Of a stretch of 28,256 nucleotides of DNA, positions 1-6,440 are shown piece by piece; position 1 is the first letter of the stretch; the number at the start of each line of letters is the position of its first letter. The stretch covers positions 1 to 28,256 of IMG/VR virus record IMGVR_UViG_3300037065_000017; one strand, given 5' to 3'. The notes beneath the pieces are model-generated. The model was given only the letters and a program-made list of their open reading frames with translations. It was not told the DNA's origin and ran no database searches. The stretch is from a virus. The position numbers and the translations under genes are program-made.

Positions 1-134
1 TACGTGCTCTCGTCACGAACTTCGGCGGCGCGAACGTCACGCCGCTGGCGTGGAACGGTACCGTGTGGGTCGCTGGTTCGAATGTGTCGGCTGGGACGAG
101 TCCTTACGGTGTCGCAATCACAAGGATCAGGTAA
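1..134 (+). CDS. C-terminal end of a virion (probably tail) protein, partial
   Basis: Open from the left edge in the frame that begins at base 3, ending at TAA 132-134, so only about 43 C-terminal residues are visible. They read as a beta-rich, Gly/Asn/Thr/Val-rich segment (for example NFGGANVTPLAWNGTVWVAG) ending in AITRIR. This composition is usual for C-terminal repeats of phage tail or fibre proteins, but no family can be named from so little. A ribosome site (AAAGG) for the next gene follows immediately. The fragment shows that structural genes lie to the left of the window, and therefore that the lysis genes follow the tail genes. Confidence 0.6.
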   Translation, partial: RALVTNFGGANVTPLAWNGTVWVAGSNVSAGTSPYGVAITRIR

Positions 135-152
135 CAAAGGGAAAGGTGCACA

Positions 153-539
153 ATGAAAACTATCACAACGCCAATTCAGAACCCGATGGACGTTCCCCGC
201 CTTACAAAATTCGAGGTTGTCGACGTCACGGAGAATGACAACGCAACTCCGCCGTCGATGACAATCTCAGTAATGGTTTATGGCCCTGGGAACTTGCCCT
301 ACGGTGGCGACATCACGCTCATCGCGTACGATTCCCTTGCTAGCACATGCCTCAAGCTCAATCCGTTGCAGCAGGGCTATGGCGATCTACTGATGGTATT
401 TGGACAGGTCGTCGCTAACGCCTATACGACACTGTCGACCGCCTACAACGCCAATGTCGCCAATGCGACTAAGCGCAAAAGGTGCCTGGCTGTCGAGGCG
501 TTGCTCGCGAGCACGTTGCTGAGTGCCGAGTTCGCCTAA
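153..539 (+). CDS. hypothetical protein, 128 aa
   Basis: ATG start with AAAGGTG five bases upstream, 18 bases after the partial tail gene. The product has a beta-like N-terminal half (residues 20-60, alternating hydrophobic residues with Thr/Val) and an Ala/Leu-rich helical C-terminal half that ends in LLASTLLSAEFA. There is no signal peptide, membrane segment or cysteine motif. I do not recognise the family. Its place between a tail protein and the lysis genes would suit a virion-associated or tail-completion role, but that is inference from position only. Confidence 0.7.
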   Translation: MKTITTPIQNPMDVPRLTKFEVVDVTENDNATPPSMTISVMVYGPGNLPYGGDITLIAYDSLASTCLKLNPLQQGYGDLLMVFGQVVANAYTTLSTAYNANVANATKRKRCLAVEALLASTLLSAEFA

Positions 540-598
540 GCGCCACCGACCACGGAGCAGCACGTGAGCCCCACCCGCCACCCCACGAAGGACACCCC

Positions 599-640
599 AT
601 GAGCGACCCCAAAGACCTGAGCGACACCGGCAAGGAGTAG
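599..640 (+). other. 13-residue mini-ORF (possible leader peptide)
   Basis: In the 107-base gap between two genes lies an ATG preceded by GAAGGA at good spacing. It encodes MSDPKDLSDTGKE and stops at TAG 638-640. The last codons (AAGGAG, TAG) form the ribosome site of the next gene, so translating this short frame would bring ribosomes onto that start. It may be a coupling leader or chance; no homology can be judged at this length. Confidence 0.3.
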
Positions 641-646
641 GACACA

Positions 647-1147
647 ATGGAGACCGCACTACACGCACTCGCTACCAACCCCACCGCGGGGGCGATCCTT
701 GCCGTCGTCTTCGCCCTGCTGGCCGCAACCATCGGCGTGCTGGCGTGGGCGCTCAAGCGCCTCGTGGACGCGGCCATCAAGCAGCAGGACAAGTTCTCAG
801 ACTTCATGGACGCGCTGACCAAGTCACTGAGCGCCATCGGGATGAACTGTCAGGCCTGCCGCTCGGATTCGGTGGCCACCATTCGCGACCTTGAGGGGGA
901 ACTAAAGGCGGAAGTCCAGCACGTCGTGTGGGCCGCGCATGACAAGGCCAAGCTCGAAACAGCGCAGGCCATCGATCACTCGGTGGAAAAGCTCGAAGAG
1001 TCCATCACGGGAACTGCGAATTCGATTCGCGCGAGCAACAAGGAATTGGTCCAGGCAATCGAGAACCAACTCTTGCAGGCGCGAGTGGAGGAACTCAGCC
1101 GCCCCCACAATGTTGGAGGCGGAACGCCAAGGCCAGTACGGGGATGA
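647..1147 (+). CDS. membrane-anchored coiled-coil protein, holin-like candidate
   Basis: 166 aa; ATG nine bases after AAGGAG. Residues 14-38 form one strongly hydrophobic segment (Ala/Ile/Val/Leu with a Trp), followed by a basic residue cluster and a long amphipathic helical region (about 95-150, heptad-like Leu/Ile/Ala spacing with Glu/Lys). A short CQAC sits near residue 70. The architecture is an N-in or N-out membrane anchor with a long cytoplasmic or periplasmic coiled coil. In a phage lysis region such proteins are often holin, antiholin or spanin-like, but the sequence does not decide which. The stop overlaps the next ATG (ATGA), indicating translational coupling. Confidence 0.7.
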   Translation: METALHALATNPTAGAILAVVFALLAATIGVLAWALKRLVDAAIKQQDKFSDFMDALTKSLSAIGMNCQACRSDSVATIRDLEGELKAEVQHVVWAAHDKAKLETAQAIDHSVEKLEESITGTANSIRASNKELVQAIENQLLQARVEELSRPHNVGGGTPRPVRG

Positions 1148-1407
1148 GTGCATACGTCGACATTGGCCATGGGGTGAGCATCGAGATTCGCCATGTTGCT
1201 GGCGAGGCGAATCCGGCCGGCGTGGCATACAAGCACCCGAACGGCAAGGGCGGAGAGTGCGAAGGGTGGGCTCCATTCAAAGAGCACAATCCCGAAAAGG
1301 GATGGGACGTGCAGAGTCTTGATCCGCTTACCATTTCGCCGTCGCTGCTCTGCCGCCTCTGCGGGCACCATGGCTTTATTCGCGAAGGAAAGTGGGTGCT
1401 AGCATGA
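1144..1407 (+). CDS. small zinc-ribbon-like protein, DUF6527-like
   Basis: 87 aa, started by the ATGA overlap with the upstream gene. The C-terminal third contains LTISPSLLCRLCGHHGFI followed by a Gly-Lys-Trp turn. This closely resembles the pattern I associate with the DUF6527 group of small phage and bacterial proteins (a 'PSLxCxxCGxHGFIxxGxW' end). The CxxCGxH could bind one metal ion together with upstream His or Cys residues. The function of the family is unknown. Its presence inside a row of membrane proteins is unexplained. The family assignment is from memory of the motif and was not searched. Confidence 0.65.
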   Translation: MSAYVDIGHGVSIEIRHVAGEANPAGVAYKHPNGKGGECEGWAPFKEHNPEKGWDVQSLDPLTISPSLLCRLCGHHGFIREGKWVLA

Positions 1408-1715
1408 ACGCACTCGTCATCCTCCCGCTCTGGCAGGTACTCCTCGGAGCCCTCGGCATCGCCGCCACGGTTGGCTTTCCCAGTGCTCTACTGGGCGCCC
1501 GCTACGGCGCGAAGCTGGCGATCGAGATGTGTTCGAAGCAGCAGGGTTGCGCAATGCGGGTCACGGAGGAGAGAAAACAGACCACGCAGGATTTGGAAGC
1601 TCAACTTGCGGCGCTGCATCTGGCGCATCCTGAACTGAAGGAAGCCCGCGAGGCGATGAACAGGGTACTGGCGGACACCGGGGAGAACCCGGCAATCCCG
1701 GAGTCGAAGCCATGA
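1404..1715 (+). CDS. small membrane protein of the lysis region
   Basis: 103 aa from the ATG at 1404, chosen because it overlaps the previous stop as ATGA; a GTG 12 bases upstream is the less likely alternative. Residues 3-30 are hydrophobic (LWQVLLGALGIAATVGFPSA) and are followed by a soluble, charged, helical tail with Leu/Ala repeats and two cysteines near residue 45. The topology (N-terminal anchor, helical tail) resembles an inner-membrane spanin or an accessory holin, but no i-spanin signature is certain. It is coupled by ATGA to the following 26-residue gene. Confidence 0.65.
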   Translation: MNALVILPLWQVLLGALGIAATVGFPSALLGARYGAKLAIEMCSKQQGCAMRVTEERKQTTQDLEAQLAALHLAHPELKEAREAMNRVLADTGENPAIPESKP

Positions 1716-1792
1716 GCGCCATCGACGCGACGGCCGGAGCCGTGGTCATTCTGTTTGTGCTGACGGTGTGGTACATTTTGCGAAAGGGGTAA
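1712..1792 (+). CDS. 26-residue single-span membrane peptide
   Basis: A very small frame, MSAIDATAGAVVILFVLTVW then YILRKG, whose ATG overlaps the preceding stop (ATGA) and which ends just before the ribosome site of the next gene. Residues 8-22 are hydrophobic, and the C-terminus is positively charged (RKG), as expected for a one-span membrane peptide with its basic end in the cytoplasm. The coupled start, membrane-like composition and location among membrane genes argue for a real product. It could modulate holin timing; that is inference. Confidence 0.55.
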   Translation: MSAIDATAGAVVILFVLTVWYILRKG

Positions 1793-1796
1793 TTCG

Positions 1797-2177
1797 ATGA
1801 AAAAGCTACTAGCGCAAATCGTGTCCGTCTTGTGGCCGCCGACGAAGGCCAAGCTACATCGTCTGGTGTCCATCGCGGGCACGCTGCTCACGCTGGCGGT
1901 GTGCGTGTGGGCATGGCTGGTCAATAAGCACGTGCTGACCAGCACTCAAGCCCTGGGCGTGAGCCTCGGCGCGCTTACGGTGTGGGCGTCGAGCTGGCGC
2001 TCCGTCATCGCGCCCAAGGCTGACAAGATGATCGATGGGCTCGACATACCGGACGGCTCCACGGTCACTCGGACCGAGACGGCCACGGCAACGAAGACCA
2101 CGACGGTCACGCCAGCAAGCGAGGACACCATTCGGCCATTCACTCCCGAGAAACCTCCCATCGACCCAACAGCCTGA
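1797..2177 (+). CDS. two-span membrane protein, holin candidate
   Basis: 126 aa. An AAAGGGG ribosome site lies about 10 bases before the ATG. There is a short basic N-terminus, then two hydrophobic segments (about residues 24-42, including LLTLAVCVWAWLV, and 50-66), joined by a short polar loop. A Thr-rich, low-complexity tail follows (many Thr-Ala-Thr steps) and ends in PPIDPTA. Size and two-helix topology fit a class II-type holin. Known holins vary widely in sequence, so this is a candidate by topology and by its place in front of the cell-wall enzymes. The Thr/Lys tail may be a cytoplasmic regulatory extension. Confidence 0.6.
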   Translation: MKKLLAQIVSVLWPPTKAKLHRLVSIAGTLLTLAVCVWAWLVNKHVLTSTQALGVSLGALTVWASSWRSVIAPKADKMIDGLDIPDGSTVTRTETATATKTTTVTPASEDTIRPFTPEKPPIDPTA

Positions 2178-2189
2178 TGAAAGGACCAC

Positions 2190-2573
2190 ATGAAATCCGC
2201 ACTGTTCATTCTCGCATTTCTCTTTGCCTCGTTCGGCGCCGCCTGCAAGACCACGCCGACCTCACCCGATTCGTTCTACCAGGCCGTCGTCACCTGCACC
2301 GAGGCCAACGTGGCAAACCCACAGGCCGAGGCTGCGGTGGTCCAGTGTCTGACTGACGTCGTGGCGGGCGCCTACGTCGGGTGTCTGGCAGGGCTCGTTG
2401 CGTCCGGCACGTGGACCGTTGACGAGGTGGCTTGCCTGGTGCGCGCCTACGCGACCAGCGCAGCGGTCAAGGTCAACAACGGGACTGCAACAACCGCTGA
2501 TTCTACAGCCCTGGCAAACGCCAATGCTTGGATTCGTGCCGAGCAAGTGAAGTACCGTCGCGCGGCTCCGTAA
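2190..2573 (+). CDS. exported, lipoprotein-like protein
   Basis: 127 aa; GAAAGGA lies upstream of the ATG. A signal sequence is visible: Lys2, a hydrophobic core (ALFILAFLFASFG) and then AAC at residue 19, which could be a lipobox cysteine although the usual Leu at -3 is replaced by Gly. The mature part has four further cysteines (about residues 36, 53, 64 and 81) that could pair in the periplasm, and is otherwise Ala/Val-rich and helical. In a Gram-negative lysis cassette it could be an outer-membrane spanin-like or superinfection-exclusion lipoprotein. Neither role is demonstrated. Confidence 0.65.
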   Translation: MKSALFILAFLFASFGAACKTTPTSPDSFYQAVVTCTEANVANPQAEAAVVQCLTDVVAGAYVGCLAGLVASGTWTVDEVACLVRAYATSAAVKVNNGTATTADSTALANANAWIRAEQVKYRRAAP

Positions 2574-2586
2574 CCGAAAGGTCAAC

Positions 2587-3333
2587 ATGTTCCACCCTGT
2601 GACCAGAATCCCTCTCCCGCTCGGGCTCGTTGGCGGAAAGCCAGAGCATCCCGCTACCAAGCTGAAGCTCGCCGACTTCAGTCCTCCGCCGTCCCCCGCC
2701 GCCTATCCGGCAGCCGTGGACATCACGCTTGGGCTGCCAACGGACACCGCCGACCTGGGCAACATCGAGAATAGGGATTGCGGGCTTGCGGGGCCTGGTC
2801 ACAACATCATTTGGATGGACGACATGGCGTACAGGCCGGGGCGCGTGTCGACCGACGGCATACTCGACGCCTGGCACGCCGTCAACGGTGGGACCGACGA
2901 GGGTGTAACCGCCGACGGCGTGCTGGCCTACTGGCGCGACGTCGGCATCTGCGGGTGCAAGCTCGCGGCTTCCCTCGTGGTCGACTACAACAACCGCGAA
3001 GCCATGATCGCGGCGTGCTTCCTGATGGGAGGCGTGCACTGCATGTTCACCCTGCCCAAGTGCGTGCAGGGTATGCTTCTGTGGGACGCGCCGGCCGGAG
3101 ACGACGGGGGAGCATGGGGAGGGCACTGGGTGTGGGCGTTCGCGGCTGGACCGGACGGTCTCCTGGTCAACTCGTGGGGGCAATGGATCGTGGTCACCTG
3201 GGCCTTCGTGGAGCGGTACGCCTTCGACGCCAGGGCTGCTATCAGCCAGGACGACCTTGACGATGACGGCATTGCCTTCTCGGGTCTCAACATGGATGGC
3301 CTGCGCGCTGCCATTGCGAGGCTTGGGGCGTGA
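2587..3333 (+). CDS. papain-fold (C1-like) cysteine peptidase-like protein
   Basis: 248 aa; GAAAGG before the ATG. The three landmarks of a papain-like site occur in order: a cysteine in NRDCGLAG (C65), a histidine in GGHWVWAF (H180) and an Asn in LLVNSWGQ (N195, the classical NSWG of papain enzymes). Between them are a D-G-V-L-x-Y-W helix and a hydrophobic GGVHCMF strand. I recall this arrangement from a widespread phage and bacterial family of about 250 residues with GGHA...TWG motifs. The Cys lacks the usual QGxCGSCW surroundings, so catalysis is uncertain. Located next to the endolysin, it may act on peptidoglycan peptides or on virion proteins. The stop overlaps the GTG of the resolvase gene. 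Confidence 0.7.
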   Translation: MFHPVTRIPLPLGLVGGKPEHPATKLKLADFSPPPSPAAYPAAVDITLGLPTDTADLGNIENRDCGLAGPGHNIIWMDDMAYRPGRVSTDGILDAWHAVNGGTDEGVTADGVLAYWRDVGICGCKLAASLVVDYNNREAMIAACFLMGGVHCMFTLPKCVQGMLLWDAPAGDDGGAWGGHWVWAFAAGPDGLLVNSWGQWIVVTWAFVERYAFDARAAISQDDLDDDGIAFSGLNMDGLRAAIARLGA

Positions 3334-3725
3334 AGTTCTGGGTTCCTGGACCATTGCCAGGCCAGAACGAGATCGTGGCGGCAGCAAAGGGCAGCGCGGG
3401 CAAGGGATACGCCTATGCTGCCATGAAGAAGGCATGGACGGACAAGGTGGCTTGGTGCGCCAGGGCCGCCAAGCTGCACCAGCGCCCGTTTACCCGAGTG
3501 CGCCTTGAGTTCAACTGGATCGAGCCCAAGAACGCAAACGGTGCCCAGCGCGATCCCGACAACATTGAAGCTGGACAGAAATTCGTCTGGGATGGCCTCG
3601 TGGTCGCCGGAGTCCTCCCTAATGACACGCGCAAGCAGAACGCCGGGACATCCCACAGTCATGTGGTGGGAGCACTTTCTGGCGTAGAGGTCACCATCAT
3701 CGACGCAAGCCAGGAGGCACCTTGA
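3330..3725 (+). CDS. rusA: RusA-family Holliday junction resolvase
   Basis: 131 aa, started at a GTG that overlaps the previous stop (GTGA). The N-terminus MKFWVPGPLPGQN matches the first strand of RusA proteins. The conserved acidic cluster is present as QRDPDNI (D75, D77), followed by the W-D-G-L helix (D88) and LPNDT (D99), which corresponds to the third catalytic aspartate region. RusA dimers bind four-way DNA junctions and nick them symmetrically. In phages this removes branches before packaging. The gene is unusual in lying inside the lysis cassette, translationally coupled to both neighbours, and far from the annealing and helicase genes on the other strand. Confidence 0.88.
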   Translation: MKFWVPGPLPGQNEIVAAAKGSAGKGYAYAAMKKAWTDKVAWCARAAKLHQRPFTRVRLEFNWIEPKNANGAQRDPDNIEAGQKFVWDGLVVAGVLPNDTRKQNAGTSHSHVVGALSGVEVTIIDASQEAP

Positions 3726-4204
3726 ACGACGACGACATGACACCTACACCTGACCACTTCCCCATCACGGAGTTCACGTGCAAGGGGTTCGTGGCCTCGA
3801 ATGGATACCACCAGGCAGTGCCATACCCGGAAGAGTGGGCAGACCGCCTTCTGGAGCTCAAGGCCATGCTGGAGAAGATCCGCCTTGCCTGCGGCTCCCA
3901 TCCCGTGACGGTGCTCTGCGGATACCGCACCGTCGAGTACAACGCCGAGCTGCGCCGACGAGGCCTACAGGGAGAACGTCACGCCACCGGGGTGGCGCTG
4001 AACAGCCAGCACACGGAAGGCCGGGCGGCGGACATCTGCGTGTTCGGGGTGGATACCCTCGTGCTACTCAAGACAGTGCTCGACCAGCACGAGGCAGGTA
4101 ACCTGCCGGAGCTTGGTGGAGTCGGCTACTACCCAAGCCTCGGGTTTGTCCACGTGGACACCCACAAGCTCCCAGATAGCACGCTCAGACGCTGGAACGG
4201 ATAG
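3722..4204 (+). CDS. M15-family peptidase, probable endolysin
   Basis: 160 aa from the TTG at 3722, which overlaps the previous stop and lies four bases after a perfect AGGAGG; an ATG at 3737 is 19 bases from that site and less likely. Zinc ligands are visible: the HxxGxAxD motif as SQHTEGRAADI (H97, D104) and the C-terminal GFVHVDTH (H144 with D146), with the upstream LCGYRT turn (66-70). These match M15 D-Ala-D-Ala carboxypeptidase or L-Ala-D-Glu endopeptidase folds used by many phages to cut peptidoglycan cross-links. There is no signal peptide, so release should depend on a holin. It is the last rightward gene before the convergent early operon. Confidence 0.85.
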   Translation: MNDDDMTPTPDHFPITEFTCKGFVASNGYHQAVPYPEEWADRLLELKAMLEKIRLACGSHPVTVLCGYRTVEYNAELRRRGLQGERHATGVALNSQHTEGRAADICVFGVDTLVLLKTVLDQHEAGNLPELGGVGYYPSLGFVHVDTHKLPDSTLRRWNG

Positions 4205-4376
4205 GCTGGCCGGCTGCATCTGGCCGATATGCCTGTTGCCCTGGTCGCACTGCTGGTGCGGCTACCGATTCTTCTACGTCCTGGCACAGGCCGCAGGACA
4301 TGCACCCGCATCCGTGGCGCGCAACCTCGGCCTCAAGCCGGGCGGCGATTTCGCGGATGCTGGTTGCAGTCCCCAT
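4185..4376 (-). CDS. hypothetical small protein, last gene of the leftward operon
   Basis: 63 aa. The frame ends within the last 20 bases of the endolysin gene on the other strand, so the two operons converge with overlapping ends. The N-terminal part is an amphipathic helix (SIREIAARLEAEVARH), then a cysteine knot-like CGCMSCGLC that might bind metal. The C-terminus is Pro/Gln/Ala-rich. No good ribosome site is seen in front of the ATG and there is a 47-base gap to the upstream gene, so this call is weaker than its neighbours. Confidence 0.45.
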   Translation of the reverse strand: MGTATSIREIAARLEAEVARHGCGCMSCGLCQDVEESVAAPAVRPGQQAYRPDAAGQPIRSSV

Positions 4377-4423
4377 GTGTCAAAGCATGGTCACAAGGCA
4401 ACTACGTGTCAAGCTGCGCATGG

Positions 4424-4654
4424 TTAGTCCTTGACCAGTCGGAGCCTTGCCAGGTACGTGGCGAACGCCTGAGGGGATAGCCGCTTCTTGCGGGCAGCCG
4501 GGTGCATGGATGGCTTGGGCTCGTGTCCGGTGCGCAGGCCGCGAGCCAGCTTGTCCTGGCACCCACGGCACCTAGTGTCGAAGGTCTTCGTCTCGTTGTG
4601 GCCAAGTCCCTTTCTGCACTGGGCGCACATGCCCTCTTTCGGCCCGATGCTCAT
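4424..4654 (-). CDS. small zinc-finger-like protein
   Basis: 76 aa; the ATG overlaps the stop of the upstream gene (ATGA). Two CxxC pairs, CAQC (residues 10-13) and CRGC (29-32), are spaced 15 residues apart, as in a treble-clef or recruitment zinc finger. The rest is strongly basic (KRLSPQAFATYLARLRL near the end), which suggests nucleic-acid or protein binding. Similar short two-knuckle proteins are common in phage early operons. The specific role is unknown. Confidence 0.65.
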   Translation of the reverse strand: MSIGPKEGMCAQCRKGLGHNETKTFDTRCRGCQDKLARGLRTGHEPKPSMHPAARKKRLSPQAFATYLARLRLVKD

Positions 4655-4851
4655 GGCATCTCCAGGCTAGGCGCCATCTCAGCCCGCAGCTCGGCGTCCA
4701 GCCTCTGGTAGGTGTCGCCTGCGACCTGTAGCGCCGCTCTCTGCTCCACCAGCTCGCGCTCCAGCTTCTGGACTTCGAGGGCGTGGTAGTCGCGCACGGT
4801 GCGGGCGTGGATGGCTGCCTCTTGCTTTCGCCGCAGGTCGCAGGTAGTCAT
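4651..4851 (-). CDS. small coiled-coil protein
   Basis: 66 aa from the ATG at 4851, preceded by AAAGGA at six bases; longer upstream versions of this frame lie inside the preceding gene and are not used. Residues 5-55 form one continuous charged helix with Leu/Ala/Val in heptad-like positions (YHALEVQKLERELVEQ), typical of a short coiled coil. The end (APSLEMP) is non-helical. No family is recognised. It is joined to the downstream gene by ATGA and starts three bases after the upstream stop. Confidence 0.6.
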   Translation of the reverse strand: MTTCDLRRKQEAAIHARTVRDYHALEVQKLERELVEQRAALQVAGDTYQRLDAELRAEMAPSLEMP

Positions 4852-4853
4852 GG

Positions 4854-5042
4854 TCAGTCCTTTGGCACGATGTGGGTGAACGGAACCAGGCCGAGCGTGG
4901 CGCCATCTCCGGCCACCAGCAGGGCCTTGGTACCCGTGGTCTTCTCGAAGGTGAGGCTGTCGAGCTGTTCCGACGTGAAGAGCTTCATGAACTCGGCCCG
5001 CACGTCCGGGCGCAAGGCCACGGGCTTCCCCTTTAGCCGCAC
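4854..5042 (-). CDS. C-terminal part of a possibly split gene
   Basis: 62 aa if the GTG at 5042 is used, but no ribosome site precedes it. The same frame stays open upstream to a TGA at 5121-5123, which is the stop of the preceding gene. The 26 intervening codons look coding (ARLGAELKALKGSGFEAK and onward, mostly G/C third bases). The simplest reading is that this and the gene at 5121-5372 were one gene, interrupted by TGA. The visible part ends with a beta-rich segment (KALLVAGDGATLGLVPFTHI). Its function is unknown. It is either the remnant of a truncated protein, a readthrough extension or an independently started short gene. Confidence 0.45.
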   Translation of the reverse strand: MRLKGKPVALRPDVRAEFMKLFTSEQLDSLTFEKTTGTKALLVAGDGATLGLVPFTHIVPKD

Positions 5043-5120
5043 CTTGACCCGAGTGGCCTGGGTGGTCTTGGCCTCGAAACCAGAGCCCTTGAGCGCCTTC
5101 AGCTCGGCACCAAGGCGAGC

Positions 5121-5372
5121 TCAGGCGTCCTCGAGGTCTGCGATTGCACCAGTGAAGCGCAGGGCCTGCTCTGGTGACAGCGATCGGATGTCCCAGGTCA
5201 GCAGCCTGGTGCAAAACGCCGAGATTCGCGGGAGCAGCAGCCCGTGGGAATCGATGGCCACGTCGAGGGACGGTCGCGGGTCAGGCTTACTCTCAGGATG
5301 CTGACCTTCTCCCGGCGCAGGCACTGGCGGAAGGTCTTCAATTGGCGTGTTTCCTGGTGTCTCTACTCGCAT
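5121..5372 (-). CDS. hypothetical protein, possibly truncated by an in-frame TGA
   Basis: 83 aa from the ATG at 5372, which has an ideal AAGGAG seven bases upstream. The N-terminal 40 residues are Pro/Glu/Gly-rich and probably disordered. From residue 45 (SLDVAIDSHGLLLPRISAF) the chain becomes helical and ends in GAIADLEDA at TGA 5121-5123. Reading through that codon would continue the helix as ARLGAELKALK without any frame change, as discussed for the gene downstream. The start overlaps the end of the HNH-like gene by ten bases. No family is recognised. Confidence 0.6.
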   Translation of the reverse strand: MRVETPGNTPIEDLPPVPAPGEGQHPESKPDPRPSLDVAIDSHGLLLPRISAFCTRLLTWDIRSLSPEQALRFTGAIADLEDA

Positions 5373-5656
5373 TTCATCGCTCCTTGGTCGTTGTTCAGAT
5401 ACTCGGCTCGTCTCTTTGCGGCAACCTCGTCGAGCCACTCTCGAAGTTGGTACTTATCCATTCCTAAAAGCTGGTAGGTCTGCGCCTGCTCGTGGTGCTC
5501 GTGGCATAGGTTCACTGCTCGGTGGTCGTGTGCTCGCCGTGACATGGCCACGTCGTGGCGCGGGTGGTGAGGTGGCCCGGTCTGGTTGTGGCAGCCGGGA
5601 ACAGCGCAGGGAAGCGAGCCGAGCCACAGGATATACTGACGGTCCTCGCCTGCCAC
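5363..5656 (-). CDS. HNH-endonuclease-like protein
   Basis: 97 aa from a GTG at 5656, placed four bases after GGGGAG; the open frame extends further upstream but overlaps the previous gene there. Zinc and active-site landmarks: CAVPGC (residues 16-21), GPPHHPRHD (the HH of an HNH/Ref-like site, about 26-34) and VNLCHEHH (about 48-55), then a Gln/Glu-rich helix. This order of CxxxxC, HH and CxxHH is typical of phage HNH/DUF968-like nucleases acting on DNA during recombination or packaging. A 13-residue mini-ORF (ATG 5699 to TGA 5658) sits directly in front and could affect its expression. Confidence 0.7.
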   Translation of the reverse strand: MAGEDRQYILWLGSLPCAVPGCHNQTGPPHHPRHDVAMSRRAHDHRAVNLCHEHHEQAQTYQLLGMDKYQLREWLDEVAAKRRAEYLNNDQGAMKCE

Positions 5657-5691
5657 GTCACTCCCCGTCCATCCCGCGGCGGATGGTCTCC

Positions 5692-6222
5692 TCAGCCATC
5701 TCCCTTCGTTCCCTGGTCCTGGGGGATGCGGCGCCAGGTCTCGATATTTCCCACGCCCACTTCGTCGGCCGGTAAAAATAGACCGTCCCTCCCATGCACC
5801 TCGAACCCAAATCTGCCGCGCGCACCCGCCAGCTCGATCACTCGCGATACGCGGGTGCGAAACCAATCGTCGCCCTTCCCTATCCTCTCAGGGACAACGT
5901 CGACCGGCTCGCCGACCTTGGGCAGTTCTTTCTCCGGCAGTCCCACTCGCGCCGGCTGGTCCGCCTTGATGATGTCCGCTACGCCATACAGCCCCTTCGC
6001 GACGGCGTCCAGTTGTGCTTTCGCGGACTTGAGTTCCACTTTTGCGGCGTCGAGCTCGGCGCGCAGGTCGGTGATTGTCTTCCTCCCCCTGCCATCGGCG
6101 TAGGTTTCGCACGCATCCAGTGCTGGTGTAGCGCTCTCGGCCTTCGCCTGATTCCGATACCCGCACCGCGGGCAGTGCGACTCGGTAATCGGGTACTCGT
6201 AGCCGCACTTGCACGTCGTCAT
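5692..6222 (-). CDS. zinc-ribbon and coiled-coil protein
   Basis: 176 aa from the ATG at 6222, selected because it overlaps the upstream stop (ATGA); an upstream ATG at 6258 is possible. It has an N-terminal zinc ribbon with CKCGYEYPI followed by CPRCGYRN (cysteines at about 4, 6, 17 and 20). A long helix with Leu/Ala heptads lies at residues 50-95 (DLRAELDAAKVELKSAKAQL). A C-terminal beta-rich domain with GRFGFEVHGRDGLF follows. This may be a DNA- or protein-binding regulator with a dimerising coil. No family name can be assigned. Confidence 0.65.
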   Translation of the reverse strand: MTTCKCGYEYPITESHCPRCGYRNQAKAESATPALDACETYADGRGRKTITDLRAELDAAKVELKSAKAQLDAVAKGLYGVADIIKADQPARVGLPEKELPKVGEPVDVVPERIGKGDDWFRTRVSRVIELAGARGRFGFEVHGRDGLFLPADEVGVGNIETWRRIPQDQGTKGDG

Positions 6223-6440
6223 GGATGCGCAAAATATCTTCTCGCCTTTTCCTCGCATGTCGTCATCACTCCGTTCTGTTCTCTGATTCTACAGTTACAA
6301 TTTCCGACTACAGTGGGCGTCCTTCGTCGCTCGTGCTCTACGGTGACCAGGGCAAGGCGTAGAGCACACAGTGGTGATGCGCCCGCTCCGCGAAACGCCT
6401 GGACAAGCTCCAGCATGCGCTCTCTGTCATCATTTGCCAC
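6219..6440 (-). CDS. hypothetical protein, 73 aa
   Basis: A GTG start at 6440 is used; the upstream gene ends at 6430, giving an 11-base overlap. The N-terminal 35 residues form amphipathic helices (ERMLELVQAFRGAGASPL, then LRLALVTVEHERRR). The C-terminal part has CNC and a single further Cys, and ends MTTCEEKARRYFAHP. There is no clear ribosome site, so the start is uncertain. The region around this gene is visibly richer in A/T than the flanks. I do not recognise the family. Confidence 0.55.
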   Translation of the reverse strand: MANDDRERMLELVQAFRGAGASPLCALRLALVTVEHERRRTPTVVGNCNCRIREQNGVMTTCEEKARRYFAHP

